DNA of 64,000 bases from Sphingosinicella sp942492965 (GTDB taxonomy: Bacteria; Pseudomonadota; Alphaproteobacteria; Sphingomonadales; Sphingomonadaceae), in NCBI GenBank assembly GCA_942492965.1, contig OW818656.1:3286001-3350000 (forward strand). The letters are read 5' to 3'. This document shows, one piece after another, positions 23,754-32,648 of this stretch. The notes beneath the pieces are model-generated. The model did no database searches. It was not told the origin of the DNA and saw only the letters and a program-made list of their open reading frames with translations. The first letter of the stretch is position 1. Each line of letters begins with the position of its first letter. The position numbers and the translations under genes are program-made.

Positions 23754-26700
23754 ATGAAGACGCTGTTCATTTCATTGGCGGCTATCGTTTCGCTCGCCGG
23801 CTCAGCATTTGCTCAATCTGTCGACCAGCATGGTCCGGACCTTTCTACACCCGTCTTTGAACAGGTCGATGCGAACGGCGTCGATCTGATCCACGGCCTT
23901 CTGCGCATCTCGTCCCCGGAAATCTCCGCCGGCCTGAAGGAAGATCCATTCAGTTTTCGGCTGGATTGGACGGGCCAAGCCTGGCAGCCGAACGTTCCTG
24001 CGATGTGGCTCGATGACGACGATCATTTTGTTTTCAGTTATAATGGTCAATCAAGCAAATTTCACGGCTTTGGCGGTTCAAATAACCTGAAGCAGATCAC
24101 GCCAGGCAAGGGATCTGTCATCTCCGACTGTTCGACGTGGGTTGGTGAGACCTGGATCTACGAATGCCGTTACGTGAACCGACAGGGATGGAAAATTATA
24201 GTTGATGGCGTGCCGCCAGCATTTGAGCCTTCGCGTGGAAATGGCAAACTTCTTCCATTTGGGAATCTTCTAGTATGGGTATCTGAATACTACAACCCGG
24301 CAGGATACTCGGCCTATTACAGCATTGATGTAGGCGGATCTATTACGGGTGTCAGTAGCAGCCATGGATACAAACTTTCTGTTGGTCAGAAAAATCTTCC
24401 GTCGATTTACGCAACAATTAAAATGAGCGCATTGCAAATATCGCGAATGAAGATAGATACGCCAAATCTATCTGCAAGTGACGATAACGATAGCTACCTC
24501 CGCCCCAAAAGTGTGACCCAGACCTTTACCGATGATCTGAATCGAGTTTGGAAGTTCACGTTCAACAGCGACCGGGAGATGACGGCGTACCAGCGTCCGA
24601 CCTCTGGCGGCGTGAACAGCGCGACGCTGACCTACGACGGGGATCACCGTGTCACGTCTTTCAACAACGGTCAGGCAACATGGACGTACTCGTACTCGTC
24701 GTCGGGAGATATCGGAACGACGACGGTTCTCGACCCTGCGGGGGGCACGACTGTGGTCAAGTACCATAAGGAATATGGCTACGCGACCTACACGAAGGAC
24801 CCGCTCAATCGCGTGACCACCTACACATATGACGATAGCGGCCAACTCACAGCTATGTCGCTTCCCGAATGCAATGCCGTCATTCCCGTCTGCGTCTCGC
24901 AAACGTTCGAATATGACACGCGCGGCAACATGACGAAGAAGACGCTCATCGCCAAGCCAGGCTCGGGGCTCGCGAACATCGAGATCAAGGCGGAATACCC
25001 TGCATCGTGTCCGACCGGCACCGATCCCAATTTCGCGACCTGCAACAAGCCGACCGTCATTGAGGATGCGAAGGGCGGACGAACCGAATACACCTACGAC
25101 ACCGCTACGGGGCTTCCGACAATCATCACCCAGCCCGCCCCGACGGTCGGCGCTGTCCGTCCGGAGGTGCGCAATACCTATGCTGGCTTCCGACTGATCG
25201 AATCCGTTTCGTGCCGCACGCTTGCGAGCTGCGCCGGAACTGCGGACGAGTCCAAAACCACGATCACGTACAACGGGGTTTATTGGCCGCTGACCACAAC
25301 GGTTGCCGCAGGCGATGGCTCGATTACGGCGACGACAACGACAACCTACGACGATCAGGGAAACGTGATCAGCGTCGATGGCCCGCTTCCGGGAACCGGC
25401 GATACGACAACCTACCGCTATGACGTTGTCCGCCAGCTCCTCGGCGTCATCAATCCGGACCCGGATGATGCAGGCCCTGCAGTGCGCACTGCCATCCGGA
25501 ATACGTACAACGCTGACGGCCAGATCGCGCTTGTCGAAAACGGAACAGTTACGGGCATCACGGACCCGGGCTGGGCCAACTTCGCGCCCTTCGACAAGCT
25601 TGCGACGGCCTATGACAGTCTCACCCGCAAGATCCGGGAAACCCATTCCGACGGCAGTTCCAACGTTTATGGCGTGACGCAGTACGCCTACGACGTCCTC
25701 AATCGGCAGACCTGTACAGCCATGCGCATGAACGCGGCGATCTTCGGGTCGCTTCCAGCCAGCGCCTGCACGGCGGGTACGGTTGGAACGCTTGGACCCG
25801 ACCGGATCAGCAAAACCGTCTACGACGCCGCGGGGCAGTCACTTCAGCTCTGGAAAGCCGTGGGTACACCGCTTGAGCAGGCCTATGCGACCTACGCCTA
25901 CAGTCTCAATGGCAAGCAGACGACTGTCATCGATGCCAAGGGGAACCGCGCCGCGTTCACCTACGACGGGTTCGACAGGCAGAGCCACTGGTACTTCCCG
26001 TCACCATCGGTGGTGGCTGGGTACAACCCGGCAACACAGGGCACCGCGCTCGCAACCGCCGGCGCGGCAAGCACCACGGATTACGAACAGTACACGTATG
26101 ACAAGAACGACAACCGGCTAACGTTCCGGAAGCGCGATGGGCGAACCATCACGTTCAACTATGACGCCCTCAATCGCGTTACGTCGAAGATTATACCCGA
26201 CAGCTGTGTAGGCGGCTTCGTCTGCACGACACCGCCGGCGAGTGCGGTCCGCGACGTCTACTACGGCTACGACCTGTTCAGTCTTCAGACTTCTGCACGC
26301 TTCGATTCAACGAGCGGCGACGGGCTGGTGACAGCGTACGATGCGCTCAAGCGGCCCACGTCGGCGACACTAAACCTGAATGCGCAGACGCGCGCGCTCT
26401 CCTATCAGTACGACGCTGCCGGCAACCGCACCCGGTTGACGTTCCCGGACAGCGCCTACTTCACCTACACATACGACAATATGTACCGGATGCTGTCGAT
26501 CAAGGACAGCAGCGCAGTCACGCTGTCGATCCTCACATATGACAACCAGGGGCGCCGGCAGGGGCTGACGGGAGGCGGTTCGACGAGCTACGCCTATGAT
26601 GCGATCGGACGCCTGTCGACGCTGACGCATACGCTCACCCCGGCGAACTATGCCGTGACGTTCGGCCTGCCGCAGTACAACCCGGCAAGCCAGATCATCC

Positions 26701-27947
26701 AGCGTACGCTAAGCAACGATGCTTATGCGTTCCGCCAGCAGTACAACACCGACCGCGACTATGTCGTGAACGGCCTCAACCAATACACGGCGGCGGGCTC
26801 CGCGGCACCGACGTACGATTCCAACGGCAACCTCATGGGCATGAGCGGCACGGCTTATGGCTATGACGTCGAGAACCGGTTGATCTCTGCTAGCGGCAGC
26901 AACACAGCGGGGCTTGTCTACACGCCGACCGGAAGTCTCTACGAGACCACCGGGAGCTCCGGCACGACCCGCTACCTCTACGACGGCGATGCGCTTGTTG
27001 CGGAGTATAACGCCGCCGGCACGTTGTTGCGCCGTTACCTCCACGGTCCTGACGTTGACGAACCACTCGTCTGGTTCGAGGGCGCGAGCAGGCGGCATCT
27101 GCGCGCCAATCAGCAGGGCAGCATCGTTGCCGTCAGCGACAGTGTGGGCGCCGGCATCGCGATCAACAGCTATGACGAATACGGTGTGCCTGCCAACGGC
27201 AACACTGGACGGTTCTCCTACACCGGGCAGATCATCCTGCCCGAACTCGGCATGTACCACTACAAGGCTCGGATTTATGCGCCTAGGCTCGGCCGGTTCA
27301 TGCAGACAGACCCCGTTGGATACGAAGATCAGATTAACCTCTATGCCTATGTCGGAAATGATCCAGTAAATCTCGCCGATCCAAGCGGAGCCTGGATGTC
27401 AGGGTCGGGAAATTGGTTTTCCAGTTTAATCCTCCCGATTGCGGAAGGGATAGACAACGTAATAGGCGCCAATACGTGGTCGCAAGTCGCTACAGCAGTT
27501 GACCCCGCTCTGGACTTTGCGCCAGTTGTTGGTGACTACCGCGCTTTCAAAGATGCGTACAATGAACCCAGCCTACCCAATATTGCGGCGGCTGGATTTG
27601 GTATAGCACCAGGAATTGGTGATCTAGCGGCACGAGGAATTAAAGGCGCGAACAAGGCAACCTCCCGTGCCTTGACGACTGAAGAGGCGGGCGCAAACCT
27701 TGCACAACAGATCGGAAAGAATCGCGTTTCAGTTATGACGCCATCTGGCCGTATGCAGATTGATCTTGCCGGGAAACCACATTTCGAAAAATCCATTGGA
27801 GCGGAAATTGCAGCTCCACATGTCAAATTCCAAGAGTTAAACGTAGGTCCTAACGGTCGCACAAATCTTAGTCCAGGCACAACGAGACCCGCGACTATGC
27901 GAGACATCCGTACGGCGCGAAAGATTATAGAAAGGCGAAGCAACTAA
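23754..27947 (+). CDS. Sec-exported RHS-repeat polymorphic toxin
   Basis: 1397 residues. Signal peptide (MKTLFISLAAIVSLAGSAFA), an N-terminal beta-rich region to about 240, many YD repeats (e.g. TYTYDDSGQLTAM, YQYDAAGNRTRL, SYAYDAIGRLSTL), then the RHS core (YHYKARIYAPRLGRFMQTDPVGYEDQINLYAYVGNDPVNLADPSG, about 1165-1210). The last 190 residues are a separate C-terminal module (ending ...TMRDIRTARKIIERR) in visibly AT-richer DNA, as expected of exchangeable RHS toxin tips. The toxin type is not certain. The stop overlaps the immunity gene by one base. No PAAR or type VI gene is nearby, and the Sec signal argues against that route. Confidence 0.9.
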   Translation: MKTLFISLAAIVSLAGSAFAQSVDQHGPDLSTPVFEQVDANGVDLIHGLLRISSPEISAGLKEDPFSFRLDWTGQAWQPNVPAMWLDDDDHFVFSYNGQSSKFHGFGGSNNLKQITPGKGSVISDCSTWVGETWIYECRYVNRQGWKIIVDGVPPAFEPSRGNGKLLPFGNLLVWVSEYYNPAGYSAYYSIDVGGSITGVSSSHGYKLSVGQKNLPSIYATIKMSALQISRMKIDTPNLSASDDNDSYLRPKSVTQTFTDDLNRVWKFTFNSDREMTAYQRPTSGGVNSATLTYDGDHRVTSFNNGQATWTYSYSSSGDIGTTTVLDPAGGTTVVKYHKEYGYATYTKDPLNRVTTYTYDDSGQLTAMSLPECNAVIPVCVSQTFEYDTRGNMTKKTLIAKPGSGLANIEIKAEYPASCPTGTDPNFATCNKPTVIEDAKGGRTEYTYDTATGLPTIITQPAPTVGAVRPEVRNTYAGFRLIESVSCRTLASCAGTADESKTTITYNGVYWPLTTTVAAGDGSITATTTTTYDDQGNVISVDGPLPGTGDTTTYRYDVVRQLLGVINPDPDDAGPAVRTAIRNTYNADGQIALVENGTVTGITDPGWANFAPFDKLATAYDSLTRKIRETHSDGSSNVYGVTQYAYDVLNRQTCTAMRMNAAIFGSLPASACTAGTVGTLGPDRISKTVYDAAGQSLQLWKAVGTPLEQAYATYAYSLNGKQTTVIDAKGNRAAFTYDGFDRQSHWYFPSPSVVAGYNPATQGTALATAGAASTTDYEQYTYDKNDNRLTFRKRDGRTITFNYDALNRVTSKIIPDSCVGGFVCTTPPASAVRDVYYGYDLFSLQTSARFDSTSGDGLVTAYDALKRPTSATLNLNAQTRALSYQYDAAGNRTRLTFPDSAYFTYTYDNMYRMLSIKDSSAVTLSILTYDNQGRRQGLTGGGSTSYAYDAIGRLSTLTHTLTPANYAVTFGLPQYNPASQIIQRTLSNDAYAFRQQYNTDRDYVVNGLNQYTAAGSAAPTYDSNGNLMGMSGTAYGYDVENRLISASGSNTAGLVYTPTGSLYETTGSSGTTRYLYDGDALVAEYNAAGTLLRRYLHGPDVDEPLVWFEGASRRHLRANQQGSIVAVSDSVGAGIAINSYDEYGVPANGNTGRFSYTGQIILPELGMYHYKARIYAPRLGRFMQTDPVGYEDQINLYAYVGNDPVNLADPSGAWMSGSGNWFSSLILPIAEGIDNVIGANTWSQVATAVDPALDFAPVVGDYRAFKDAYNEPSLPNIAAAGFGIAPGIGDLAARGIKGANKATSRALTTEEAGANLAQQIGKNRVSVMTPSGRMQIDLAGKPHFEKSIGAEIAAPHVKFQELNVGPNGRTNLSPGTTRPATMRDIRTARKIIERRSN

Positions 27948-28231
27948 TGGACGTCGTTTCAAGGCTTTGTGCATGGTACGAACACCAGTGCATAGATGAT
28001 TGGCACGAAGACCACGGTGTGAAGATTGACACCTTAGACAATCCAGGATGGTCTATCAAAATTGATCTTGAAGGAACCGCTGTACAGGATAAGCCGTTTC
28101 AAGAGGTGAAGATCGAAAGGTCCGATCACGATTGGATAACTGCTCGGAGGAATGGTCAGCGCTTCGAAGCGTTCGGTGGGCCGCACAATCTCGGCGAGCT
28201 TATTCAAACCTTTCTTAATTGGAGTGAATAG
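27947..28231 (+). CDS. Imm53-family immunity protein
   Basis: 94 residues, acidic. Its pattern (LCAWYEHQCIDDWHEDHGVKIDTLDNPGWSIKIDLEGTA...DWI...NLGELIQTFLNW) matches the Imm53 family of immunity proteins. It starts within the RHS stop codon (TAATG), so toxin and immunity are coupled. It should neutralise the RHS C-terminal module in the cytoplasm. Confidence 0.82.
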   Translation: MDVVSRLCAWYEHQCIDDWHEDHGVKIDTLDNPGWSIKIDLEGTAVQDKPFQEVKIERSDHDWITARRNGQRFEAFGGPHNLGELIQTFLNWSE

Positions 28232-28758
28232 ATTCCATTTCTATACATAATGGGTGCAGTCTGCACTGCTCGTTAATCAGGATGACCTTTAGACAAGGAC
28301 GTTTGGCTACGGCGGTGAAAATGGGCTGACGAATCCGAGTAAGTGCGGCATTTTTCGTCCTGATTGCTTTTAGGTTGGGACGGCATTGTGCCATGCCGCA
28401 CTCGAGATCGAAGCTTCTCATTGAAAGACGCTTCGTCGATGGCATGGCTTAAATCTCAACACGCAGCGACTTATAACAAAGGTGCACTAGCGAAGGCCGG
28501 TATCCATAACTACTGTTCCATGGACCCCGGCCTCCGCCGGGGTGACGGGATGGGAGAAGGTGCGCCCAGAAGGTTTCGCTCCTACCGAGAGCGCATAAAT
28601 GGGAGGACGCCCATTCCGCGTTTTGTGACACTGAATAGCAACCTCGCTGCGAAAATAATCGCGACGCTGGTCCGTAGAGTGGCCAATAGCGAGAATGGAA
28701 AAACCGAGAAAAATTGCGGCAATAATATCGTAGAATATAGGGAATTTGTAAGAAAGAA
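28232..28758. other. Intergenic stretch at the end of the island
   Basis: About 530 bp of low-GC DNA without a supported gene. It contains the REP-like palindrome listed separately. Open frames crossing the palindrome read the familiar artefact PSRHPGGGRGP and are not genes. It may include the right junction of the island. Confidence 0.5.
28517..28550. repeat. REP-like palindrome (CCCCGGC...GCCGGGG)
   Basis: TGGACCCCGGCCTCCGCCGGGGTGACGG: a 7-bp stem CCCCGGC / GCCGGGG with a CTCC loop. This unit is a widely dispersed intergenic palindrome of sphingomonads and other alphaproteobacteria, probably moved or maintained as a short non-coding mobile unit. Confidence 0.7.
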
Positions 28759-29052
28759 TCAGAAAATGGATTCAAACGGAATACCTTTGCAATCTACGAA
28801 CCATATCATGGCATCAGTTATGCGACATCCATTATAGGAATTTCCTACATCCGTTCTGTTCTGGACATAGTGCCCTATGTATAATCCGGACAATGCCACG
28901 AATACCAAAAACAAAATGGATACACAGCCAAACCAGTCTAAAATTTTCGTTTTCAAAAGTATTTCTCGCGCTTTCGATTGATCGGCATCTTGCCGATAAA
29001 ATAAAGAAAAGGTCAAGCGCTGGTCGCTTTGGTGTGGTCGGCATGTCCTCAT
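28759..29052 (-). CDS. Possible small single-span membrane protein
   Basis: 97 residues from ATG 29052, with a plausible membrane span (FGCVSILFLVFVALSGLYIGHYV) and a C-terminal segment with two cysteines (NGCRITDAMIWFVDCKG). No ribosome site is clear and no family is recognised. It could be an orphan immunity-type protein of the RHS locus or a chance frame. Confidence 0.3.
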   Translation of the reverse strand: MRTCRPHQSDQRLTFSLFYRQDADQSKAREILLKTKILDWFGCVSILFLVFVALSGLYIGHYVQNRTDVGNSYNGCRITDAMIWFVDCKGIPFESIF

Positions 29053-29112
29053 CAAGTGGCTTTCATCCACCCAACCTTCCATAATAGGAAAACCTGTGCC
29101 TCCCTCCGGCAC

Positions 29113-29952
29113 ATGACCCAAGCCCCCGCACTCCCTTCGCCCCGCCCCGCAACCCAGCGCCACGACGGCTGGACACCCGAACGCCGGCGCGTCTTCCTCG
29201 AAACCCTGGCCGAATGCGGCACCGTGCAGGATGCCTGCCGCGCCGCGGGGATGAGCCCGGCGAGCGCCTATGCGCTGCGTCAGCGGGCGTCCGGCGCGCT
29301 GTTCGCGCTCGGCTGGGCCGCCGCGCTCCGCCATGCGCGGGAGCGGCTGGCGGACGAGCTGCTCTCCCGCGCCATGCACGGCTGCACCGAAACAGTCGAG
29401 CGCGGCGACGAGGTCATCACGCGCCACCGCTTCGACAACCGCCTGTCGATGGCCGTGCTCACCCGGCTCGATCGCGAGGCGGAGAAGTTCGACGAGGCCG
29501 CGCGCACCGTCACCACCGTCGCGGCGGATTTCGAGGCGCTGCTCGAATGCGTGGAGGCGGACGATGCGGAGGCCGAAGCCGCCTTCGTCGCCGCGCACCG
29601 GCCGGTGCCTCAGGCCGCCCCGCCGATGACGGACGCCGCGCTCATGCGGTCGCTCGCCGAGGCGGACCGGCGGCGGGCCTTGGCCGCAATGGCCCCCGAA
29701 GACATCAACATTTCCGATCTCGATCCGGCGGAGTCCGAAGACTGGGACGACGATCAGTGGGAACGCGCCTTCCGCAGCGGTCTTGCCGATACGATGGAAG
29801 ACGATGACGACGAAGGCGATTATGAAGACGGCGATGAGGATGAAGACGAACGCGAAACGGGCGATGATGAGGGAAGCTGGCGCGGCGCCCGCCACGGCCT
29901 CCGGCATGTCTCAACTTCATCAACTTCGCGCCCCGGGCGCCCCGCGCCCTGA
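29113..29952 (+). CDS. HTH protein with a very acidic tail
   Basis: 279 residues. The N-terminal half (WTPERRRVFLETLAECGTVQDACRAAGMSPASAYALRQRASG) is an HTH of the type seen in phage terminase small subunits. A helical middle and a Glu/Asp-rich tail (EDDDDEGDYEDGDEDEDERETGDDE) follow. Such proteins are conserved in sphingomonads outside prophages; their function is unknown. The start ATG 29113 lies at the first family-like residues. Confidence 0.72.
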   Translation: MTQAPALPSPRPATQRHDGWTPERRRVFLETLAECGTVQDACRAAGMSPASAYALRQRASGALFALGWAAALRHARERLADELLSRAMHGCTETVERGDEVITRHRFDNRLSMAVLTRLDREAEKFDEAARTVTTVAADFEALLECVEADDAEAEAAFVAAHRPVPQAAPPMTDAALMRSLAEADRRRALAAMAPEDINISDLDPAESEDWDDDQWERAFRSGLADTMEDDDDEGDYEDGDEDEDERETGDDEGSWRGARHGLRHVSTSSTSRPGRPAP

Positions 29953-30014
29953 AATTGCGGTGCAGGAGAAATCGCCGCGGGGGACTTCGCTGCCGCCGTG
30001 CGTATCCCTTCCCG

Positions 30015-30593
30015 ATGCTGCAGGTGAATAGGGGCGCCGAGCGATCGGACGAGCCGGGGGTGCTCATGGTTGCCGTGCAGAGCGGCGACGAGGACGCCTT
30101 TCGCCTTTTGACCCGCCGCCTTTACGGGCCTGCCATCGGCATCGCGACCAAGGTTCTCGGCGACCGCACCGAGGCGGAGGACGCGGTTCAGGCGGCGCTC
30201 GTGAAGCTCTGGCGTCAGGCGGCGTCGTTCGATGCGGGCAAGGCGAAGGTGGAAACCTGGTTCCGCCGCATCGTTGTCAACGCCTGCATCGATCGGAAGC
30301 GGTCGCTGCGGCCCGTGCAGCCGCTGGAGCTTGTGGCGGAGCGCGCGAGCGACGACCCCGATCCGGAGGTGCTGGCCGGGCAGAGCGCCCGCTCGCGGCG
30401 GATCGCGGAGGCGATGGGGCATCTGCCCGCGCGGCAGCGCACGGCCATCGCGCTTTTCTATGGGGAAGGCGCGACGATGAACGAGATTGCCGAGGCGCTG
30501 GAGACGACGCCGAAGGCTGTGGAAGGACTGCTCGCGCGTGCGCGCGTCGAGCTTGCGGAGCGGCTCCGGTCGCTTGCCGAAGAGGTGATGTGA
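30015..30593 (+). CDS. ECF-type RNA polymerase sigma factor
   Basis: 192 residues. Region 2 (DAFRLLTRRLYGPAIGIATKVLGDRTEAEDAVQAALVKLWRQ, KVETWFRRIVVNACIDRKRS) and region 4 (LPARQRTAIALFYGEGATMNEIAEALETTPKAVEGLLARARVEL) are complete. First gene of a three-gene operon; the next overlaps it by TGATG. Its start is uncertain: ATG 30015 (used) or ATG 30066. It probably reports a periplasmic signal through the two downstream genes. Confidence 0.88.
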   Translation: MLQVNRGAERSDEPGVLMVAVQSGDEDAFRLLTRRLYGPAIGIATKVLGDRTEAEDAVQAALVKLWRQAASFDAGKAKVETWFRRIVVNACIDRKRSLRPVQPLELVAERASDDPDPEVLAGQSARSRRIAEAMGHLPARQRTAIALFYGEGATMNEIAEALETTPKAVEGLLARARVELAERLRSLAEEVM

Positions 30594-31078
30594 TGGAACG
30601 GGGAAGAGTGATCGAGATCATCGAGGCTTACGGCGGGTATCCCGCTGCGTGGCCCGAGGATGAACGAGCGGCGGCGGAACGGCTCGCCCTGTCGGATGCA
30701 GCGCTCGCCGCCCTGATGAGCGACGCGCGCGAGGTCGACCGGATGCTGCGCGACTGGGCGTGCGAGCTGGTTCCGGCGACGGATGCCGACGCCGATGCCG
30801 CCGCGGATCGTGCGCTTGCCGAAGCTTACCGGTCGGGCGCGCCGCGTCGCATGTGGATGCGCGCCGCGTTCGGCGGGGCGATCGCCGCCTCGCTGGCGAT
30901 CGGTGCCGTGCTCTTGTCGCGGCCCGATGCCTTGCCGGTCCCGGCGGCGCCCGCTGCGCCCCCCGCCGTTCAGGTGGCGCTCGGCGAGCTGCCCGGTGAG
31001 GACGCCCAGGCGGCGCACGACATGCTGGTGTGGGGGAACGTGTTCACGCCCACCCCCGAAGAGGAGATGGTGTTATGA
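30593..31078 (+). CDS. Anti-sigma-like membrane protein
   Basis: 161 residues. A cytoplasmic N-terminal part (RVIEIIEAYGGYPAAWPEDERAAAERLALSD...), one membrane span (AAFGGAIAASLAIGAVLL) and a short periplasmic proline-rich tail. Position and topology fit an anti-sigma factor for the preceding sigma. It overlaps both neighbours (TGATG before, ATGA after). Confidence 0.75.
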   Translation: MERGRVIEIIEAYGGYPAAWPEDERAAAERLALSDAALAALMSDAREVDRMLRDWACELVPATDADADAAADRALAEAYRSGAPRRMWMRAAFGGAIAASLAIGAVLLSRPDALPVPAAPAAPPAVQVALGELPGEDAQAAHDMLVWGNVFTPTPEEEMVL

Positions 31079-31692
31079 AAATGGCGCTGGCAGGTGCGAT
31101 GCTGGCTGTCGCCGCGTTTGGTGCGGCCACGGCACACGCGGGCGATGATCCGCGCGCGCAGCGGCACACGTATCGCTTCGAATGGAAGGCGCCGTTCGCC
31201 GACATGTCGCCGCAGGGCGCGGCGATCGTCGCCGAGGCGATGCAGGCGCAGCGCATCCCCTCGAATGCCGAGGAGGTGCGCAAGGCCCGGCAGAAGGTGC
31301 TCGATCTGATTTCGGCGGAAAATCTCGATATCCATGCGATCCGCAAGGCGCAGGCCGAGGAGCGGTCGCTCGCGATCAAGGAGCACGCACGCGCGCAGGA
31401 AAAGATGCTGAAGGCCTATCAGCGTCTGTCGCTGCAGGATCGGCGCGCGTTCGCCGAAGGGATGCGCACGCAGGAGGAGCGCATGATGCAGCACCTCGCC
31501 CGCGCCCGCGAACGGATGAAGGACGCGCAGGAGCGCAGCCGCATGGACGCCGATCGCATGAAGCGCGAGATGGAAAAGATGCGCAAGGAGATGCTGCGCA
31601 ACACCAAGGAAACTGGCAGCCTCTGGATCGTGATCCCGCCGGCCCCGCCGGCAGCGCCGCCCGAACCGGTCGATCCCGACCGAAACGGCTGA
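31075..31692 (+). CDS. Periplasmic heavy-metal-sensor-like (CnrX/ZraP-type) protein
   Basis: 205 residues; signal peptide MALAGAMLAVAAFGAATAHA. The mature protein is a long, charged helical hairpin rich in Met, Arg and Glu (RTQEERMMQHLARARERMKDAQERSRMDADRMKREME), as in CnrX/ZraP/Spy-type sensors, followed by a Pro-rich end. With the sigma and anti-sigma it would form a periplasm-to-cytoplasm signalling unit like CnrYXH. Confidence 0.72.
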   Translation: MKMALAGAMLAVAAFGAATAHAGDDPRAQRHTYRFEWKAPFADMSPQGAAIVAEAMQAQRIPSNAEEVRKARQKVLDLISAENLDIHAIRKAQAEERSLAIKEHARAQEKMLKAYQRLSLQDRRAFAEGMRTQEERMMQHLARARERMKDAQERSRMDADRMKREMEKMRKEMLRNTKETGSLWIVIPPAPPAAPPEPVDPDRNG

Positions 31693-31696
31693 TCGT

Positions 31697-32566
31697 TTAC
31701 CGCTGCCAGCCGGTCTGGCGCTCGACCTCGGCCCACAGCGCTTCGGCGAGTCGGGCTGTCACCGGGCCGGGCACGCCCTTGCCGACCGGATTGCCGTCGA
31801 TGCTGATGATCGGCAGGCAAGGCGCGGTCGTCGAGGTCAGGAACGCCTCGGCGGCGTCCAGTGCGTCGGCGGTGGTGAAGGGCGCTTCCTCGACCCGGAT
31901 CTGATGCTCGCGGGCAAGGGCAAGCAGTGTGCCGCGCATCACGCCGTGGAGGATGCTTTCAGTGGCGGGGTGCGTGACGATGGTGCCGTCCTTGCGGACG
32001 ATCCAGGCATTGGTGGAGGAGCCTTCGCTGACCGTGCCGTCCGGGTTCACGAACCACGCCTCGAACGCTTTCGCCTCACGGGCCGACTGTTTGGCGAGCA
32101 CGTTCGGCAACAGCGCGATCGACTTGATGTCGCGGCGCTGCCAGCGGCTTTCCGGCTGCGTGATGACGGAAATCCCGGTTTTCTGCTGCGCGACCCGCAC
32201 CCGGAAATCGAACGGGCGGGCAGTCATCACCAATGTCGGCACGGCATTGGCAGGGAAGGGGTGGTCGCGTCGCGCCGCGCCGCGTGTCACCTGCACATAC
32301 AGCAGCCCGTCGCGAATCCGGTTCGCGGCAAGCACGCGGCGGGCAACGATCGAAAGCGCCGCGTCGCTCATCGGCGCCGCGATCGAAAGCTCGCGAAGGC
32401 TGCGGCCGAGCCGCGCGACGTGCTGCGGCCAGTCGAGCATCCGGCCGTTCAGCGTCGCGGCGACCTCATAGACGCCGTCGGCGAACTGGAAGCCGCGGTC
32501 CTCGATGTGAACCGTGGCATCGGCGAGCGGAACGAGACGACCGTTGACGTAGGCGAGGCGGGACAT
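31697..32566 (-). CDS. dat: D-amino-acid transaminase (class IV PLP)
   Basis: 289 residues. Class IV fold with VHIEDRGFQFADGVYEV at the N-terminus, the PLP lysine region (DIKSIALLPNVLAKQ) and EGSSTNAWIV. Produces D-glutamate or D-alanine for the cell wall from 2-oxoacids. The call against branched-chain aminotransferase or aminodeoxychorismate lyase rests on overall resemblance. It is convergent with the sensor operon across 4 bp. Confidence 0.85.
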   Translation of the reverse strand: MSRLAYVNGRLVPLADATVHIEDRGFQFADGVYEVAATLNGRMLDWPQHVARLGRSLRELSIAAPMSDAALSIVARRVLAANRIRDGLLYVQVTRGAARRDHPFPANAVPTLVMTARPFDFRVRVAQQKTGISVITQPESRWQRRDIKSIALLPNVLAKQSAREAKAFEAWFVNPDGTVSEGSSTNAWIVRKDGTIVTHPATESILHGVMRGTLLALAREHQIRVEEAPFTTADALDAAEAFLTSTTAPCLPIISIDGNPVGKGVPGPVTARLAEALWAEVERQTGWQR

Positions 32567-32648
32567 TTTATCGTTGTGACTCCGTGTTTTCTGCGAGTCT
32601 GACTAGTGTTCGGGGCAGGGAAGAACAAGCGGCGATGAAGGGAAAAGC

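Larger units (their letters stand above)
9594..28231. mobile_element. Accessory island with serine recombinase, defence-like genes and RHS toxin
   Basis: Between the conserved korAB/DUF4169 block and the conserved block starting near 29.1 kb lie only accessory genes: serine recombinase, AlpA, MucR, tandem-HTH protein, MNT/HEPN, ParB-like, truncated ATPase, IS5, DUF6118, small exported proteins and RHS/immunity. GC drops locally, most clearly in 13.8-14.6, 20-23 and 27.4-28.8 kb. I found no certain att repeats; the right limit is a guess. Confidence 0.6.

Noticed and set aside
23754..27947. RHS as a type VI secretion effector
   Set aside because: A clear Sec signal peptide and no PAAR, VgrG, Hcp or Eag-type gene nearby.
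28449..28775. Leftward frame across the REP-like palindrome
   Set aside because: Its PSRHPGGGRGP peptide is the known artefact of translating this palindrome.
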